From the NCBI GenBank assembly GCA_905234075.1, contig CAJOGI010000002.1, forward strand, positions 143,035-207,034: a stretch of DNA of 64,000 nt. The letters are read 5' to 3'. The translations under genes and the position numbers were made by a program. The notes under the pieces are model-generated. The model saw only the letters and a list, made by a program, of their open reading frames with translations. It searched no databases and was not told the origin of the DNA. Positions 50,549 through 59,601 of this stretch are shown here, piece after piece; position 1 is the stretch's first letter; the number at the start of each line of letters is the position of its first letter. The DNA is from an uncultured Synergistales bacterium (GTDB lineage Bacteria > Synergistota > Synergistia > Synergistales > Aminobacteriaceae).

Positions 50549-53008
50549 ATGAACATACAATTATTGAGGGATTTTATTTTAGAACCTGACCGCAGGGGCG
50601 GAAAGGTTACGGCGTTTTGTTTCTTGACCTGCGGAATTTTTTCGCTGATTATCACGGGAGTTTCAGGCGTTGAAAGATTTTCTGCGAGTAACGATCCGGC
50701 AGGGTGGTGCTATTGTACGCTTTTCTTATTGCAGGCGGCTCTCATGCTGTGGCTGTTCGTTCAGATAAAGCGCGGAAAATCGGAGAACATTTCAAAAATA
50801 TCTTTCCCGTTTGTCGTTTTGGGATTTATTTTCGGGCTTACGTGTTTATTTTTTCTTGACGGCGGAACAGAAGGCATTGTCCCGATATTATTTATATTAT
50901 CTGTCGTAGTTACTCCGTGCTTTTTAGATTTCTGGGACGCTTTAATAATGATTGTGCTGGAAATTTCAGCCTACGCTCTCAACGTATTTTTCGCGTCAAA
51001 TTATCCCGGCTCGGTTAATAGTTCTATCTTGCAGCCGTTCGATATTTTTTTCCCGGTTTTAATAGTTACATTGACGCTGGCCCTGCTGTTTTTATTTTTC
51101 ACTTACTCGTATAAAAATAATCAGGAGAAACTTGAGACGGCAATTTCTGAAGCCCAAGCAGCAAACGAAGCCAAGAGTTCTTTCTTAAATAACATGTCCC
51201 ACGAAATCAGAACTCCTATGAACTCAATTTTAGGAATGAACGAAATGATTTTGCGTGAGGAGGAACGCCCGGAGATCCGCGAATATGCCCTCGTAATTCA
51301 GAGAAGCGGCCGTGCCTTGCTCGGAATTATTAATGACGTTCTCGACTTCTCGAAATTACAAGATAAAAAAATGGAGATAAGCCCTGTCCGTTATGATTTA
51401 AGCTCGCTTATTAATGACCTCGTTAATATGGCAGCAGAGGGAGCAAAGAAAAAATCCCTGACCTTCACCGTCAACGTAGATAAAACAATTCCAAGAATTT
51501 TAGACGGCGATGAATATCATATCCGGCAGGTTATGCTGAATATATTAAACAATGCCATTAAATACACGGAGCGCGGCGGCGTTACCGTTACAATGGGCTA
51601 CGAAAAAGTTGACGCATATACGATTTTATTGAAGTGCGCAGTAACTGACACGGGCATCGGAATAAAATCCGACGACTTAGAATATATTTTCCAGCCCTTT
51701 GAACATATAGAGTCCTCAAGAAAATTCAACGCGGACGGTTCCGGGCTTGGCCTCTCAATAGTTCAGAAATTATTACAGCTCATGGGCTCGGAGTTAAAAG
51801 TTGAGAGCGTCTATCATAAAGGCTCGACGTTCTCGTTTGAGGTCCGTCAGACCGTCGTTAAATGGGAGCCGATCGGAAATTACGAGAGAGCTTTTTCGGT
51901 GTCGCTCAGCCACGATAAAAAACTTATGCACACGTTCCAAGCTCCTAATGCGCGAGTTCTTGTCGTTGATGACGCTGATGTTAATTTGCTTGTGTTCGCA
52001 AATTTATTAAAGAAAACGAAAATAAAAATCGACACTGCCTCAAGCGGTCTTGAAATGCTGCAAATGGTCAGAATGAATCATTACAACATGATATTCTTAG
52101 ATCACAGAATGCCCGGCATGGACGGCATAGAAGCATTCCACAACATGAAAAAAATGACGGACGGATTAAATTTTAATACGCCTGTCGTGGCTCTTACGGC
52201 TAACGCTGTTTTAGGCGCAAGGCAGCTATATATCGATGAGGGCTTCAGCGATTATATCTCAAAGCCGGTTGATACTGTGAGGCTTGAGCAGGTTTTGCTT
52301 GAGTATCTTCCGAACGATTTAATAATTCGCGGCGAAGATATTTCGGACGACGAGAGCGAAAAAAATAACGTGCCCGTCGCTGACGTGAGCGTCATTGAAA
52401 AAGAAAACGAAAATAAAAATGAAAATGATGAATACGCTAAATATAAAAATCTCAACGGCATTGATTTTGACGCGGCCGTAACTAACTGCGGAAGCGAGGA
52501 CACTTTCATTCAGGCACTGGAAATTTTTTATAACACCCTCGACAAAAAAGCCGACGAGATAGAAAATTTTGAACGCGAGAAAGATATAAAAAACTACACT
52601 GTAAAAGTTCACGCACTTAAAAGCGCGGCAAGACTCGTCGGAGCATTAGACCTCTCTGCGGACGCGAAATATTTAGAGGAATGCGGCGATAAAAACGACG
52701 AACACGAGATTGAAACAAAAACTCCGGCACTGCTCAAAAAATACAGAGCTTATAAAGAAATTTTAGCTCAAGTCTTTGGCAGCAACGATGAGCCGGATAT
52801 GTCCCTGCCGGAAATTTCCGTAACGGATCTGCACGAGATGTATTCGCTGATAAAAAATTTCGCGGCCGATTTCGATTTAGATAACATTGACAGAATGATG
52901 GAAGAGGCTAAAAATTTCAGAATACCCGAAGCCGAGCGCGAACGTTTTGAAAAAATTAAAGAGTGCGTTACTAATGCGGACTGGGGAAATCTCGAACAGT
53001 TGCTATAA
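50549..53008 (+). CDS. Hybrid sensor histidine kinase (HisKA-HATPase-REC-HPt)
   Basis: The protein (819 aa) has an N-terminal membrane region of about six helices (20-200), a coiled linker, the dimerisation domain with phospho-His in NNMSHEIRTPMNS (about 217), an ATPase domain with DTGIGI and GSGLGLSI, a receiver domain with the phospho-Asp in MIFLDHRMPGMDG, and a C-terminal HPt domain with KVHALKSAARLVG. All four phosphorelay modules look intact. No extracytoplasmic sensor domain is obvious, so the signal may be sensed in the membrane. It is followed by a response regulator gene and may start from a leaderless mRNA. Confidence 0.92.
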   Translation: MNIQLLRDFILEPDRRGGKVTAFCFLTCGIFSLIITGVSGVERFSASNDPAGWCYCTLFLLQAALMLWLFVQIKRGKSENISKISFPFVVLGFIFGLTCLFFLDGGTEGIVPILFILSVVVTPCFLDFWDALIMIVLEISAYALNVFFASNYPGSVNSSILQPFDIFFPVLIVTLTLALLFLFFTYSYKNNQEKLETAISEAQAANEAKSSFLNNMSHEIRTPMNSILGMNEMILREEERPEIREYALVIQRSGRALLGIINDVLDFSKLQDKKMEISPVRYDLSSLINDLVNMAAEGAKKKSLTFTVNVDKTIPRILDGDEYHIRQVMLNILNNAIKYTERGGVTVTMGYEKVDAYTILLKCAVTDTGIGIKSDDLEYIFQPFEHIESSRKFNADGSGLGLSIVQKLLQLMGSELKVESVYHKGSTFSFEVRQTVVKWEPIGNYERAFSVSLSHDKKLMHTFQAPNARVLVVDDADVNLLVFANLLKKTKIKIDTASSGLEMLQMVRMNHYNMIFLDHRMPGMDGIEAFHNMKKMTDGLNFNTPVVALTANAVLGARQLYIDEGFSDYISKPVDTVRLEQVLLEYLPNDLIIRGEDISDDESEKNNVPVADVSVIEKENENKNENDEYAKYKNLNGIDFDAAVTNCGSEDTFIQALEIFYNTLDKKADEIENFEREKDIKNYTVKVHALKSAARLVGALDLSADAKYLEECGDKNDEHEIETKTPALLKKYRAYKEILAQVFGSNDEPDMSLPEISVTDLHEMYSLIKNFAADFDLDNIDRMMEEAKNFRIPEAERERFEKIKECVTNADWGNLEQLL

Positions 53009-53011
53009 TTT

Positions 53012-53044
53012 CAGGTAGGAATTAGAAATTAGGAGTTAGGAATT
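53012..53044. repeat. Heptad array between kinase and regulator genes
   Basis: CAGGTAGGAA, TTAGAAA, TTAGGAG, TTAGGAA. No stop or ribosome-site role is evident. Confidence 0.7.
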
Positions 53045-53074
53045 AAAAATAAGAAAGAGGGAGGAAAAAAAGAA

Positions 53075-53938
53075 TTGAGTAAAATATTATTTATAACTGA
53101 AAAAGTCAGCTTTATATCCGAAGGCATAATCAATCACTTAAAGGCTCAAGATTTTGAAGTCCTCACAGTCAAGCCCGATGTAACGGCCATATCAAATTTT
53201 CTCAAAGAGGACACCGGCAACGACGAAGAAGCAATAGATCCCGAAGTCGCGGCCTTATTGAGTCAGGAAGGCGGAGAAGGCGAAGAGGGTGCCGCGTCGC
53301 CTGAAGGCGAAAAGAAAGACATTCCCAGAATTTTTATCCTTTATCTTCAGGGCGAAGATAATTTAATGATTGACGTGCTTGGCTATATCCGTGATTTAGT
53401 CGAGGACAGGGGCATAAGATTTTTTGTAATCGGAACGCAGGAAGAAATTGATACGGTTATCGGCAAGAAAGCTGACTACGTCGCGCAGGTTTACACGAGG
53501 CCGGTTGACCTTGCAGAATTAATTAAACGTCTTCAAAAAGAGGGCGAGGCCGTTGACAAACTCAAAGAATTTAAGAGTATTTTAATAGTTGACGATGACG
53601 CGACCGCTCTGCGCTCAATGAAAAATCTTTTAGCGACACATTATAAAATTCTCGTTGCGAACTCCGGCATGAATGCGATAACTATTTTGGCTAAAAATAA
53701 AGTGGATTTAATTCTGCTTGATTTTGAAATGCCTATAGTGAACGGCCCGAAAGTTCTCGAAATGATTCGCTCTGACCCGAACACCGCGAATATTCCCGTA
53801 ATGTTTTTGACGGCTAAGGGCGACAAACGGAGCATCATGGAAGTTTTAAGGTTTAAGCCGGAAAAGTACTTGCTGAAAACAATGCTGCCCAAAGATATAA
53901 TTGACAGCATTGACGAATTTTTCAAGACAAGACGTTAA
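53075..53938 (+). CDS. Response regulator with degenerate N-terminal receiver
   Basis: The protein (287 aa) has a C-terminal receiver domain (about 165-287) with the acidic pocket ILIVDDD, phospho-Asp in LILLDFEMPIVNG, and the Thr/Lys pair in FLTAKG. The N-terminal 150 residues look like a second receiver that has lost its Asp and carries an acidic insertion (about 48-80, EGGEGEEGAASPEGE). There is no output domain, so it probably acts through protein contacts. TTG start with GGGAGG 10 nt before. Likely partner of the preceding hybrid kinase. Confidence 0.85.
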   Translation: MSKILFITEKVSFISEGIINHLKAQDFEVLTVKPDVTAISNFLKEDTGNDEEAIDPEVAALLSQEGGEGEEGAASPEGEKKDIPRIFILYLQGEDNLMIDVLGYIRDLVEDRGIRFFVIGTQEEIDTVIGKKADYVAQVYTRPVDLAELIKRLQKEGEAVDKLKEFKSILIVDDDATALRSMKNLLATHYKILVANSGMNAITILAKNKVDLILLDFEMPIVNGPKVLEMIRSDPNTANIPVMFLTAKGDKRSIMEVLRFKPEKYLLKTMLPKDIIDSIDEFFKTRR

Positions 53939-53971
53939 ATTTAGCTAACATCATTAAGAACCACTCCTTTC

Positions 53972-54655
53972 TCAAAAGTCTCCTTCTGATGAAATTTTTA
54001 ATAAGTCAGTAGGAGATTTTTTTATTGAAATTTTTTCCGGCAGTTCATTTTTTCTCGCGCATATGCCGACGACCGCGCCGTCATCGAGAAAAAAATTTTC
54101 CCCCTGAAATTCTCCGTCCCCGCTCAATAATTTTTCGCAGTCAACGCCCGTCCATTCTTTGAGGTTTAAGCACTTCAGGCAGCTTTCTTTTAACGTCCAG
54201 TACTGAAAAAATTTTTTCTTTTGTTCGTCATAACTGGGAGAAAAATTTTTTATCGCCTCGTATTCATTCGGAAGAAAAAATCTTTTCGCAATGTTCATAT
54301 CAATCTTTCTGTCAAAATTTTCGACATCAACTCCGTTTTCGCTGTCCCCTATGCTGCACGCGGCCCAAGCTCCGCTGTGAGACAAGCTGAAAAAAATTTC
54401 ACTGCCGTTATTTTTTTCACAGTAAGGCCGGCCGTCAGAATTTCTGAAAATTTTTATCTCTTTGAAATTTTTTCCCGTCCGTTCCGAAATTAATTTTCTC
54501 GCTAAAAGTTCCGCCCATAGCGTCCTGTTTCTGTCGGAATTAAATTTGTAGCTCAAAATTTTTTTTACGCGCTCTGCTGAAAAATATTCGAGATATTCAT
54601 CAACAGGGCTCTCAAGTTTTTCACGGATATTTAATAAATAAAGTTCTATGCTCAT
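53972..54655 (-). CDS. 4'-phosphopantetheinyl transferase (Sfp type)
   Basis: Attaches the phosphopantetheine arm of CoA to acyl or peptidyl carrier proteins. The protein (227 aa) shows FSLSHSGAWAACSI, the metal-binding GVDVE and FFQYWTLKESCLK, the Sfp signatures. Its carrier-protein targets are not in this window. I start at ATG 54653-54655 (MSIELYLL); a longer frame begins in the promoter. TATAAT is 6 nt before the ATG, suggesting a leaderless mRNA. Confidence 0.88.
   Translation of the reverse strand: MSIELYLLNIREKLESPVDEYLEYFSAERVKKILSYKFNSDRNRTLWAELLARKLISERTGKNFKEIKIFRNSDGRPYCEKNNGSEIFFSLSHSGAWAACSIGDSENGVDVENFDRKIDMNIAKRFFLPNEYEAIKNFSPSYDEQKKKFFQYWTLKESCLKCLNLKEWTGVDCEKLLSGDGEFQGENFFLDDGAVVGICARKNELPEKISIKKSPTDLLKISSEGDF
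53974..54024 (+). terminator. Terminator of the regulator gene, inside the PPTase coding end
   Basis: AAAGTCTCCT (53975-53984) pairs with AGGAGATTTT (54011-54020), followed by T. It lies 36 nt past the regulator stop and within the last codons of the gene on the opposite strand. Confidence 0.65.
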
Positions 54656-54670
54656 AAAAAAATTATACGC
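54656..54670 (-). promoter_or_regulatory. Promoter of the PPTase gene, probably leaderless
   Basis: TATAAT (complement of 54662-54667), six T, then ATG. No ribosome site. Confidence 0.5.
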
Positions 54671-54720
54671 TTCCAAAAATTAAATTAAAGTTTAATATAA
54701 AATTATTTTATAAAAATATA

Positions 54721-54748
54721 TTTACAAAATAAAAAAGTCGTGTATAAT
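54721..54748 (+). promoter_or_regulatory. Promoter of the solute-binding protein gene
   Basis: TTTACA, 16 nt, TATAAT (54743-54748): the only promoter here with a good -35. It is followed by a leader of about 60 nt and AGGAGG before the ATG. Confidence 0.65.
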
Positions 54749-54814
54749 TTTTCATCGTTGAAGTAAAAAAAATTTGAACTCGAAAAAAAAATCTAAGCAG
54801 GAGGAAAATAAATC

Positions 54815-55618
54815 ATGAAAAAAATTTTTGCAGCAGTCATTATTTTAGTGTTAAGCGCGTGCGCTTGCTTTGCTGAAGGTCTGAACATCTCCGAGCCCGA
54901 AGATTTTATTAATTATAAAATCGGAACACAGAGAGGAACAATCGCTGAAGGGCTTGCGAAAAATATGCTTAAGGAAAAAGCGAAGGAGCAGCTTACAACT
55001 TACGAAAAAGCTACGGACGTTATACAGGCTCTCAAGGTCGGAAAGATTCAGGGCGCAATAATGGACGAGGCACCGGCGATCCAGTTCGTTAAAAATGATC
55101 CAGAAGTTTTGAAAATTTTGCCGAAGCCCCTCACGGTTGAGCAGTACGCAATCGGTTTTAAGCAGGGCAACAAAGAACTTTTAGATAAAGTCAACAAGGC
55201 TCTCGCTGAAATTAAAGCTGACGGATCACTCGAAGCGATCATGCTGAAATATAAAGAAGACCCCACTGCGGCCAAGCCTGAGGATATTGACCTTCATAAG
55301 GGCGCGAAGGGCGGAAAGTTATATCTCGGAACAGAGTCGGGCTTCCCTCCGTATGATATTAAAGTCGGGGACGGCTACACGGGAATTGACATCGAGATGT
55401 GCGCGTTAATCGCCGGAAAACTCGATATGGAACTTGAAATAATTGCTTACCCGTTCGACTCGTTATTCATGGCTGTAAACAGCGGAAAGGTTGACATGAT
55501 CTGCGCAGGAATTACAGTCAACGAAGAAAGAAAAATGTTCACGGACTTTTCAGAACCTTACGAGGACGCGAAACAGGTTGCCGTAGTCCTCACGAAGGAT
55601 TATAAAGCTGAAAAATAA
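54815..55618 (+). CDS. Amino-acid ABC transporter binding protein (SBP family 3), halves in swapped order
   Basis: A secreted binding protein (267 aa), with a signal peptide and a possible lipobox LSAC at 13-16. The parts of the family-3 fold are present but rearranged. Residues 33-150 match the second half of a usual member (YKIGTQRGTIAEGL, ATDVIQALKVGKIQGAIMD, ALAEIKADGSLEAIMLKY). Residues 168-262 match the usual first half (KLYLGTESGFPPYDI, GIDIEMCALIAGKL, SGKVDMICAGITVNEERK, FSEPY). This is a circular permutation. No permease or ATPase gene is nearby. Confidence 0.85.
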   Translation: MKKIFAAVIILVLSACACFAEGLNISEPEDFINYKIGTQRGTIAEGLAKNMLKEKAKEQLTTYEKATDVIQALKVGKIQGAIMDEAPAIQFVKNDPEVLKILPKPLTVEQYAIGFKQGNKELLDKVNKALAEIKADGSLEAIMLKYKEDPTAAKPEDIDLHKGAKGGKLYLGTESGFPPYDIKVGDGYTGIDIEMCALIAGKLDMELEIIAYPFDSLFMAVNSGKVDMICAGITVNEERKMFTDFSEPYEDAKQVAVVLTKDYKAEK

Positions 55619-55655
55619 TAAATAAAAAAATCTTACCCAAGCCATTAAATTTTAC

Positions 55656-55690
55656 GAAGCCGTCGCTTTTTTGAGCGGCGGTTTTTATTT
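55656..55690 (+). terminator. Terminator of the solute-binding protein gene
   Basis: CCGTCGCT pairs with AGCGGCGG (55660-55667 with 55674-55681, one G-T pair), then a T tract that runs into the next promoter. Confidence 0.85.
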
Positions 55691-55697
55691 TATAATT
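55688..55697 (+). promoter_or_regulatory. -10 of the AddB-like gene
   Basis: TATAAT at 55691-55696, directly after the previous terminator, 35 nt before the ATG. Confidence 0.5.
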
Positions 55698-55731
55698 ATC
55701 TAAATTTTTCACTTAGGAGTTTTTTCTCATC

Positions 55732-58593
55732 ATGGGAATAAATATACACGCATATAATTACGTCAGCGAAGTTCCGGAAATTATCGACACGATTAAAAAA
55801 AATTTCCCGGACGCTGAAAAATTTTTTCATTTCGTTGTTCCTTCGAGGGCCGATAAATTTTGGTTCTCGTCAAAAAAAACTGATGAAAAAGATTTATGGA
55901 CATGGGACGAAATTTATAAAAATATCTGCGAGTCGGACAGCTCTATCACGCGCAAAAGAATTTTATCGCCGCCCGATCATTTATTAATCTTAGATTCAAT
56001 TTTGAAAGAAGTCTTTTCTGAATATCCTGACAAGATAAAAAATCTTCCCGGCCTCACGCGCCCGGGATTTTTAAGCATAATTTCAAGGGACATCAGAGAA
56101 CTTCTCAACGAGGCCGTAAAACCCGGACAGCTCGATTTTAATCCTGAAAGCGATAATCCTTCGGAGTTTCTTTTACCTGAAGTCTATGCACGCTACATAA
56201 AATATCTTGATGAATATAATCTGCTCGACAGCGCGGAAGTCTATACGGCGGCTCTCGAAGAGCTCATAAAAAATCAGGAATGGGGCAAAGAATTTTTTAT
56301 AATCTTTGTCGGCTTTTTGTCGTTCACTCACGCGCAGTTAGAATTGCTCTACGCTCTTAGGGACAGGTGCGCGGAGGTAATTATTTTGAAACCTGAGACA
56401 AATCTTAAAAAATTTTATGACGCTGATTTACAGCTTCGCGGAAAAAGTTCAAGTCTGAAAAAATCTAGCGGAAAAATTGTAAAAATTCCTGTTGCCGAGC
56501 CGGGACTTGAGCCCGAAGCCATTGCACGCAGCCTTGCTCTTTATGACAGAGAAAAATTTGACGACATCGGCATTATGATTTCTAACGGGCGCGAGGATTA
56601 TTTTGCAGAAGCCTTTGAACGTTACGGAGTGCCATATGATTTTGTCAGCGGCATAAAAATAAATCTGACGCTGCCGGGAAAAATTTTAACCTCGATTCGC
56701 CACTTGACCTCACGGAATTTTCCGACTTATGAAACAGCAATGTTATTAACCCAGCCGTGTTTCGCCGGAAGCAAATTCCCCGTCATGAAAGTTTATAGGG
56801 CAGGCCCGGCAGGTCTGGACAGATGGGAAGAATTTTTGAAAGTTAGGAGTGATGAAGAAAATATTTTTCAGACCGCTCTAATTTCTATACAAGCTATAAA
56901 AAAATTCAAGGACGCTATGACAAAATTAAACAGGCCCGAAAGAATTATGCAGGCGTTTTATGATTTTCTGACGGCCGAAAATTTATGGCTCGAACGTTTC
57001 GACACTCTTGAAATTGCAAACACCCCTGAGCTTGACGAAATTTTAAGGAATACCGCGAGCGCGATTGAGACTGTCGCCGGAAAAGTTTTAGCCTTAAATG
57101 AATTATTGCCGGACTTGGGAGCCGTTCAGAACGAAAAATTAAAGAATGACGAGGCTTGGGACTTCCTCGAACGCTGGTGCGCAAACACGGACACACGCGC
57201 CCCCGTGCAGATCTCAAACGCAGTCAGAATTTTCACGAACACTCCGCCGGTTCTCGCGTCCTTTCCTGTCTGGATAATGACGGGAGTAACTCAAAAGACT
57301 TGGTCGGGCAACGTAAACTCCTCGCCGCTTCTCGGAAATGCAGAGCGTGAAAAATTAGCCGCGAAAAAAGCATATCTCCCGACAACTTTTGACAAGGCCG
57401 CACAGCACGAGGCGTTATTCCGGCGTTTAATTCAGATCGGCGAAAAAGTTACGATTATTTCAAATCCTGAGCTTGACGAGGAAGGCCGCCCGCTTTCAGA
57501 ATCTCCCTTTATGCAAAAATTTTTGGCCGACATGCCCGAATGGAAATCTAAAAAAAATCAATCGGGGGGAATAAAAATTTTACTTCATTCCGACGACTTA
57601 ATCTTCCCGGAAATTGACGCAGAAGAAAAAATTTTCAGAGAGCCTCCTGTAATTTCAAAAAAGTTTAACGCTGTCGGGGCGAGCGACGTTCATAAATTAT
57701 TAAGCTGTTCTTTCTTATGGTGGCAGGAAAAAGGAGCAAATTTATACGCGCAGGACACGGAAATAGTTTCGCAGATTGAATGGGGCTTAATGCTTCATAA
57801 ATTTTGGGAAAGGGTCTGGCGGCGTTACAGAGCCGACACGGCGCAGGACTTCTCTAAAATTTCTGAGGACGAATGGAAAATATTAACTCAATCAGAAAAT
57901 TTAGACGAGGAGTATAAAAATTTTTCGCGTCTCGTCAGGGATTTCCGGCTCAAAAGAAAATTACAGGGGCTTGAATACCGCGTCAGACGCTTGAGCAATA
58001 TTCAATCAGAAGTTCTAAAAAAACTTTACGCAGCTGGCTACTCGCACGAAAAAATTTTGCTCGAAGAGGAAGCGTATTTAAGAACTGAATTTAACGGCGT
58101 TGCTTTTCTCGGCCAGTGCGACAGGATAGAAATTTTCAACGCTCCCGACGGCGGAAAAATTGCAATGATTGCGGACTATAAAGAAGGTGTAGGGGAAAAT
58201 TCCGAAGATGCCATGACGAAAATCGAAAATTATTCATGGAACTTTGAAAAACGCGAAAAATTTTCATACGGCCTTCAGCTTTCAGTTTATGCTGCTTTGT
58301 TCGCAGGGAGTCATGAAATTACTCTCGGCGGAGTTTATATTCTTGGCCTTGAGGACGGGAAAATTTCAGGGAGTTTTGTCGGCGGCCTTGCAGAATTTTT
58401 CAAGGAGTATAAATCAAAAAAATTTAAGTTCTCGATTGCTGAACGAATTGACGAGGGCGAATACGCTATGGCCTGCGCTGCGGAAGTTTTGAACGCTGAA
58501 AAATTTTCGCCGGAATATAATTCAGATTTGTGTCAGTTCTGCAAAATAAAAAGTATCTGCCGAAGAGGCGAACTTGAAAAAAATATTTTTTAA
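55732..58593 (+). CDS. AddB/RexB-like PD-(D/E)XK nuclease protein
   Basis: A 953-aa protein resembling the AddB subunit of the AddAB helicase-nuclease, which processes double-strand breaks. The N-terminal and middle parts look helicase-derived (VPSRADKFWF, EPEAIARSLALYDREKFDDIGIM), but no Walker A is visible. The C-terminal nuclease domain has GQCDRIEIF (about 793), IADYKEG and QLSVYAAL. One Cys at about 660 (LLSCSFLWW) with CQFCKIKSIC near the end fits the iron-sulfur cluster that staples the AddB nuclease domain. No addA gene is in the window. Confidence 0.8.
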   Translation: MGINIHAYNYVSEVPEIIDTIKKNFPDAEKFFHFVVPSRADKFWFSSKKTDEKDLWTWDEIYKNICESDSSITRKRILSPPDHLLILDSILKEVFSEYPDKIKNLPGLTRPGFLSIISRDIRELLNEAVKPGQLDFNPESDNPSEFLLPEVYARYIKYLDEYNLLDSAEVYTAALEELIKNQEWGKEFFIIFVGFLSFTHAQLELLYALRDRCAEVIILKPETNLKKFYDADLQLRGKSSSLKKSSGKIVKIPVAEPGLEPEAIARSLALYDREKFDDIGIMISNGREDYFAEAFERYGVPYDFVSGIKINLTLPGKILTSIRHLTSRNFPTYETAMLLTQPCFAGSKFPVMKVYRAGPAGLDRWEEFLKVRSDEENIFQTALISIQAIKKFKDAMTKLNRPERIMQAFYDFLTAENLWLERFDTLEIANTPELDEILRNTASAIETVAGKVLALNELLPDLGAVQNEKLKNDEAWDFLERWCANTDTRAPVQISNAVRIFTNTPPVLASFPVWIMTGVTQKTWSGNVNSSPLLGNAEREKLAAKKAYLPTTFDKAAQHEALFRRLIQIGEKVTIISNPELDEEGRPLSESPFMQKFLADMPEWKSKKNQSGGIKILLHSDDLIFPEIDAEEKIFREPPVISKKFNAVGASDVHKLLSCSFLWWQEKGANLYAQDTEIVSQIEWGLMLHKFWERVWRRYRADTAQDFSKISEDEWKILTQSENLDEEYKNFSRLVRDFRLKRKLQGLEYRVRRLSNIQSEVLKKLYAAGYSHEKILLEEEAYLRTEFNGVAFLGQCDRIEIFNAPDGGKIAMIADYKEGVGENSEDAMTKIENYSWNFEKREKFSYGLQLSVYAALFAGSHEITLGGVYILGLEDGKISGSFVGGLAEFFKEYKSKKFKFSIAERIDEGEYAMACAAEVLNAEKFSPEYNSDLCQFCKIKSICRRGELEKNIF

Positions 58594-58599
58594 TTTTTT

Positions 58600-58762
58600 A
58601 ATGAGGCTCGAAAAAATTTTTAATTCTATTTTTTTTAATTGCTCTATAAAAATTTGCGGTGAGTGAAAATTTTTGAAGTTCTTGTAGTCCCCATTGTAGT
58701 GCCCAAAAAAACAGTTCCCCTTCATTTCGAGGAACTGTCTTGATTATTATATCACAAGTGTT
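58600..58762 (-). repeat. Dispersed element, copy 4
   Basis: Minus strand: TGTGATATAAT (TATAAT is the complement of 58746-58751), 10-bp stem (arms 58729-58738 and 58711-58720), seven T, GGGCACTACAAT and GGGGACTACA, a 16-codon ORF, A/T-rich tail. The FNT gene's TGA stop lies inside the TTGTGATATAAT box. Confidence 0.75.
58644..58694 (-). CDS. Micro-ORF of dispersed element copy 4 (16 aa)
   Basis: Possible peptide MGTTRTSKIFTHRKFL; a TAG replaces the CAG found in copy 2, and the DNA beyond the stop still matches copy 2 (AGCAATTAA). This suggests a truncated copy of a peptide gene, or that there is no peptide at all. Confidence 0.25.
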   Translation of the reverse strand: MGTTRTSKIFTHRKFL

Positions 58763-59504
58763 TTTTATTGACGAGCCAGTAAATAAATCCGACAAAGACA
58801 GCTCCGCCGACAATGTTGCCTAAAGTTACAGGCAGAAGATTTTTAATGAACATTGCGGTCCAGGTAAGCCCTTCGCCCTCCGCAAATATTCCGGCAGGAA
58901 TGTAATACATGTTCGCGACGCTGTGTTCAAAGCCTGAAGCCACGAAAAGCCATATCGGAAAAAATATCGCTAAAATTTTTCCGGACGTGTCCGACGCTCC
59001 GAACGTCAGCCAGACCGCAAGACACACAAGCCAATTACAGAGCAGGCCCAAAATAAAAGCGTTGCAGAATGAAAGCGAAATTTTATTTTTTGCAACCCTA
59101 ATCGTAAATTCTTTGAGAAGCTCATTATTTAATTGCCCGGACTTAGAAATTAAAAACGCTGTGAAAATTCCGCCGATCAAATTCCCAATGTAGACGATAA
59201 TCCACGAGCGCAATAATTTTTTCAGCGTAATTTTTTTTTCGAGCAAAGCCATTATCATTAAACAGTTGCCCGTAAATAATTCCGCGCCTGCAAGCACAAC
59301 AAGTATCAGCCCGGCCGGAAAGATTAACCCGGCTATAAATTTTGCGAGCGCAGGATTATTTATAGCATGGCTTATCATGTTTGCGGCCTGCGAGCCGAAC
59401 GCAATAAAAGCTCCGGCTAAAATTCCTAATATAAATTGATTGAGCGCGGAAAAATTTGCTTTCTTTATTCCTGCATTAACAGCAGCGTCTTTGATGTCGT
59501 TCAT
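58752..59504 (-). CDS. Formate/nitrite channel (FNT family)
   Basis: A pentameric inner membrane channel for formate or similar small anions. The protein (250 aa) has six helices with LAGAELFTGNCLM and ASGFEHSVANMYYIPAGI, the two family signatures with the central His. In a fermenting anaerobe it would export formate, though nitrite or hydrosulfide are also carried by members. Dispersed element copy 4 acts as its likely terminator. Confidence 0.92.
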   Translation of the reverse strand: MNDIKDAAVNAGIKKANFSALNQFILGILAGAFIAFGSQAANMISHAINNPALAKFIAGLIFPAGLILVVLAGAELFTGNCLMIMALLEKKITLKKLLRSWIIVYIGNLIGGIFTAFLISKSGQLNNELLKEFTIRVAKNKISLSFCNAFILGLLCNWLVCLAVWLTFGASDTSGKILAIFFPIWLFVASGFEHSVANMYYIPAGIFAEGEGLTWTAMFIKNLLPVTLGNIVGGAVFVGFIYWLVNKKHL

Positions 59505-59540
59505 AAATTTTCAGCCCCCTTTGTAAAAATTTTATCATCT

Positions 59541-59560
59541 TTCCTAATTCCTAACTCTTA
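59541..59560. repeat. Short heptad array (CTCC orientation)
   Basis: TTCCTAA, TTCCTAA, CTCTTAA in the divergent gap between the FNT and YugP genes. Confidence 0.6.
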
Positions 59561-59561
59561 A

Positions 59562-59573
59562 CTTGCTATAATT
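59562..59573 (+). promoter_or_regulatory. Extended -10 promoter of the YugP-like gene
   Basis: TG-C-TATAAT with TATAAT at 59567-59572, 29 nt before the ATG. Confidence 0.6.
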
Positions 59574-59601
59574 ACTTCAAATTTTTTAAGGAGGATTTTT
59601 T

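Noticed and set aside
50549-53938. Hybrid kinase and regulator considered as a chemotaxis system
   Set aside because: No CheW, CheA or receptor-like domains are present; the modules are HisKA, HATPase, receiver and HPt only.
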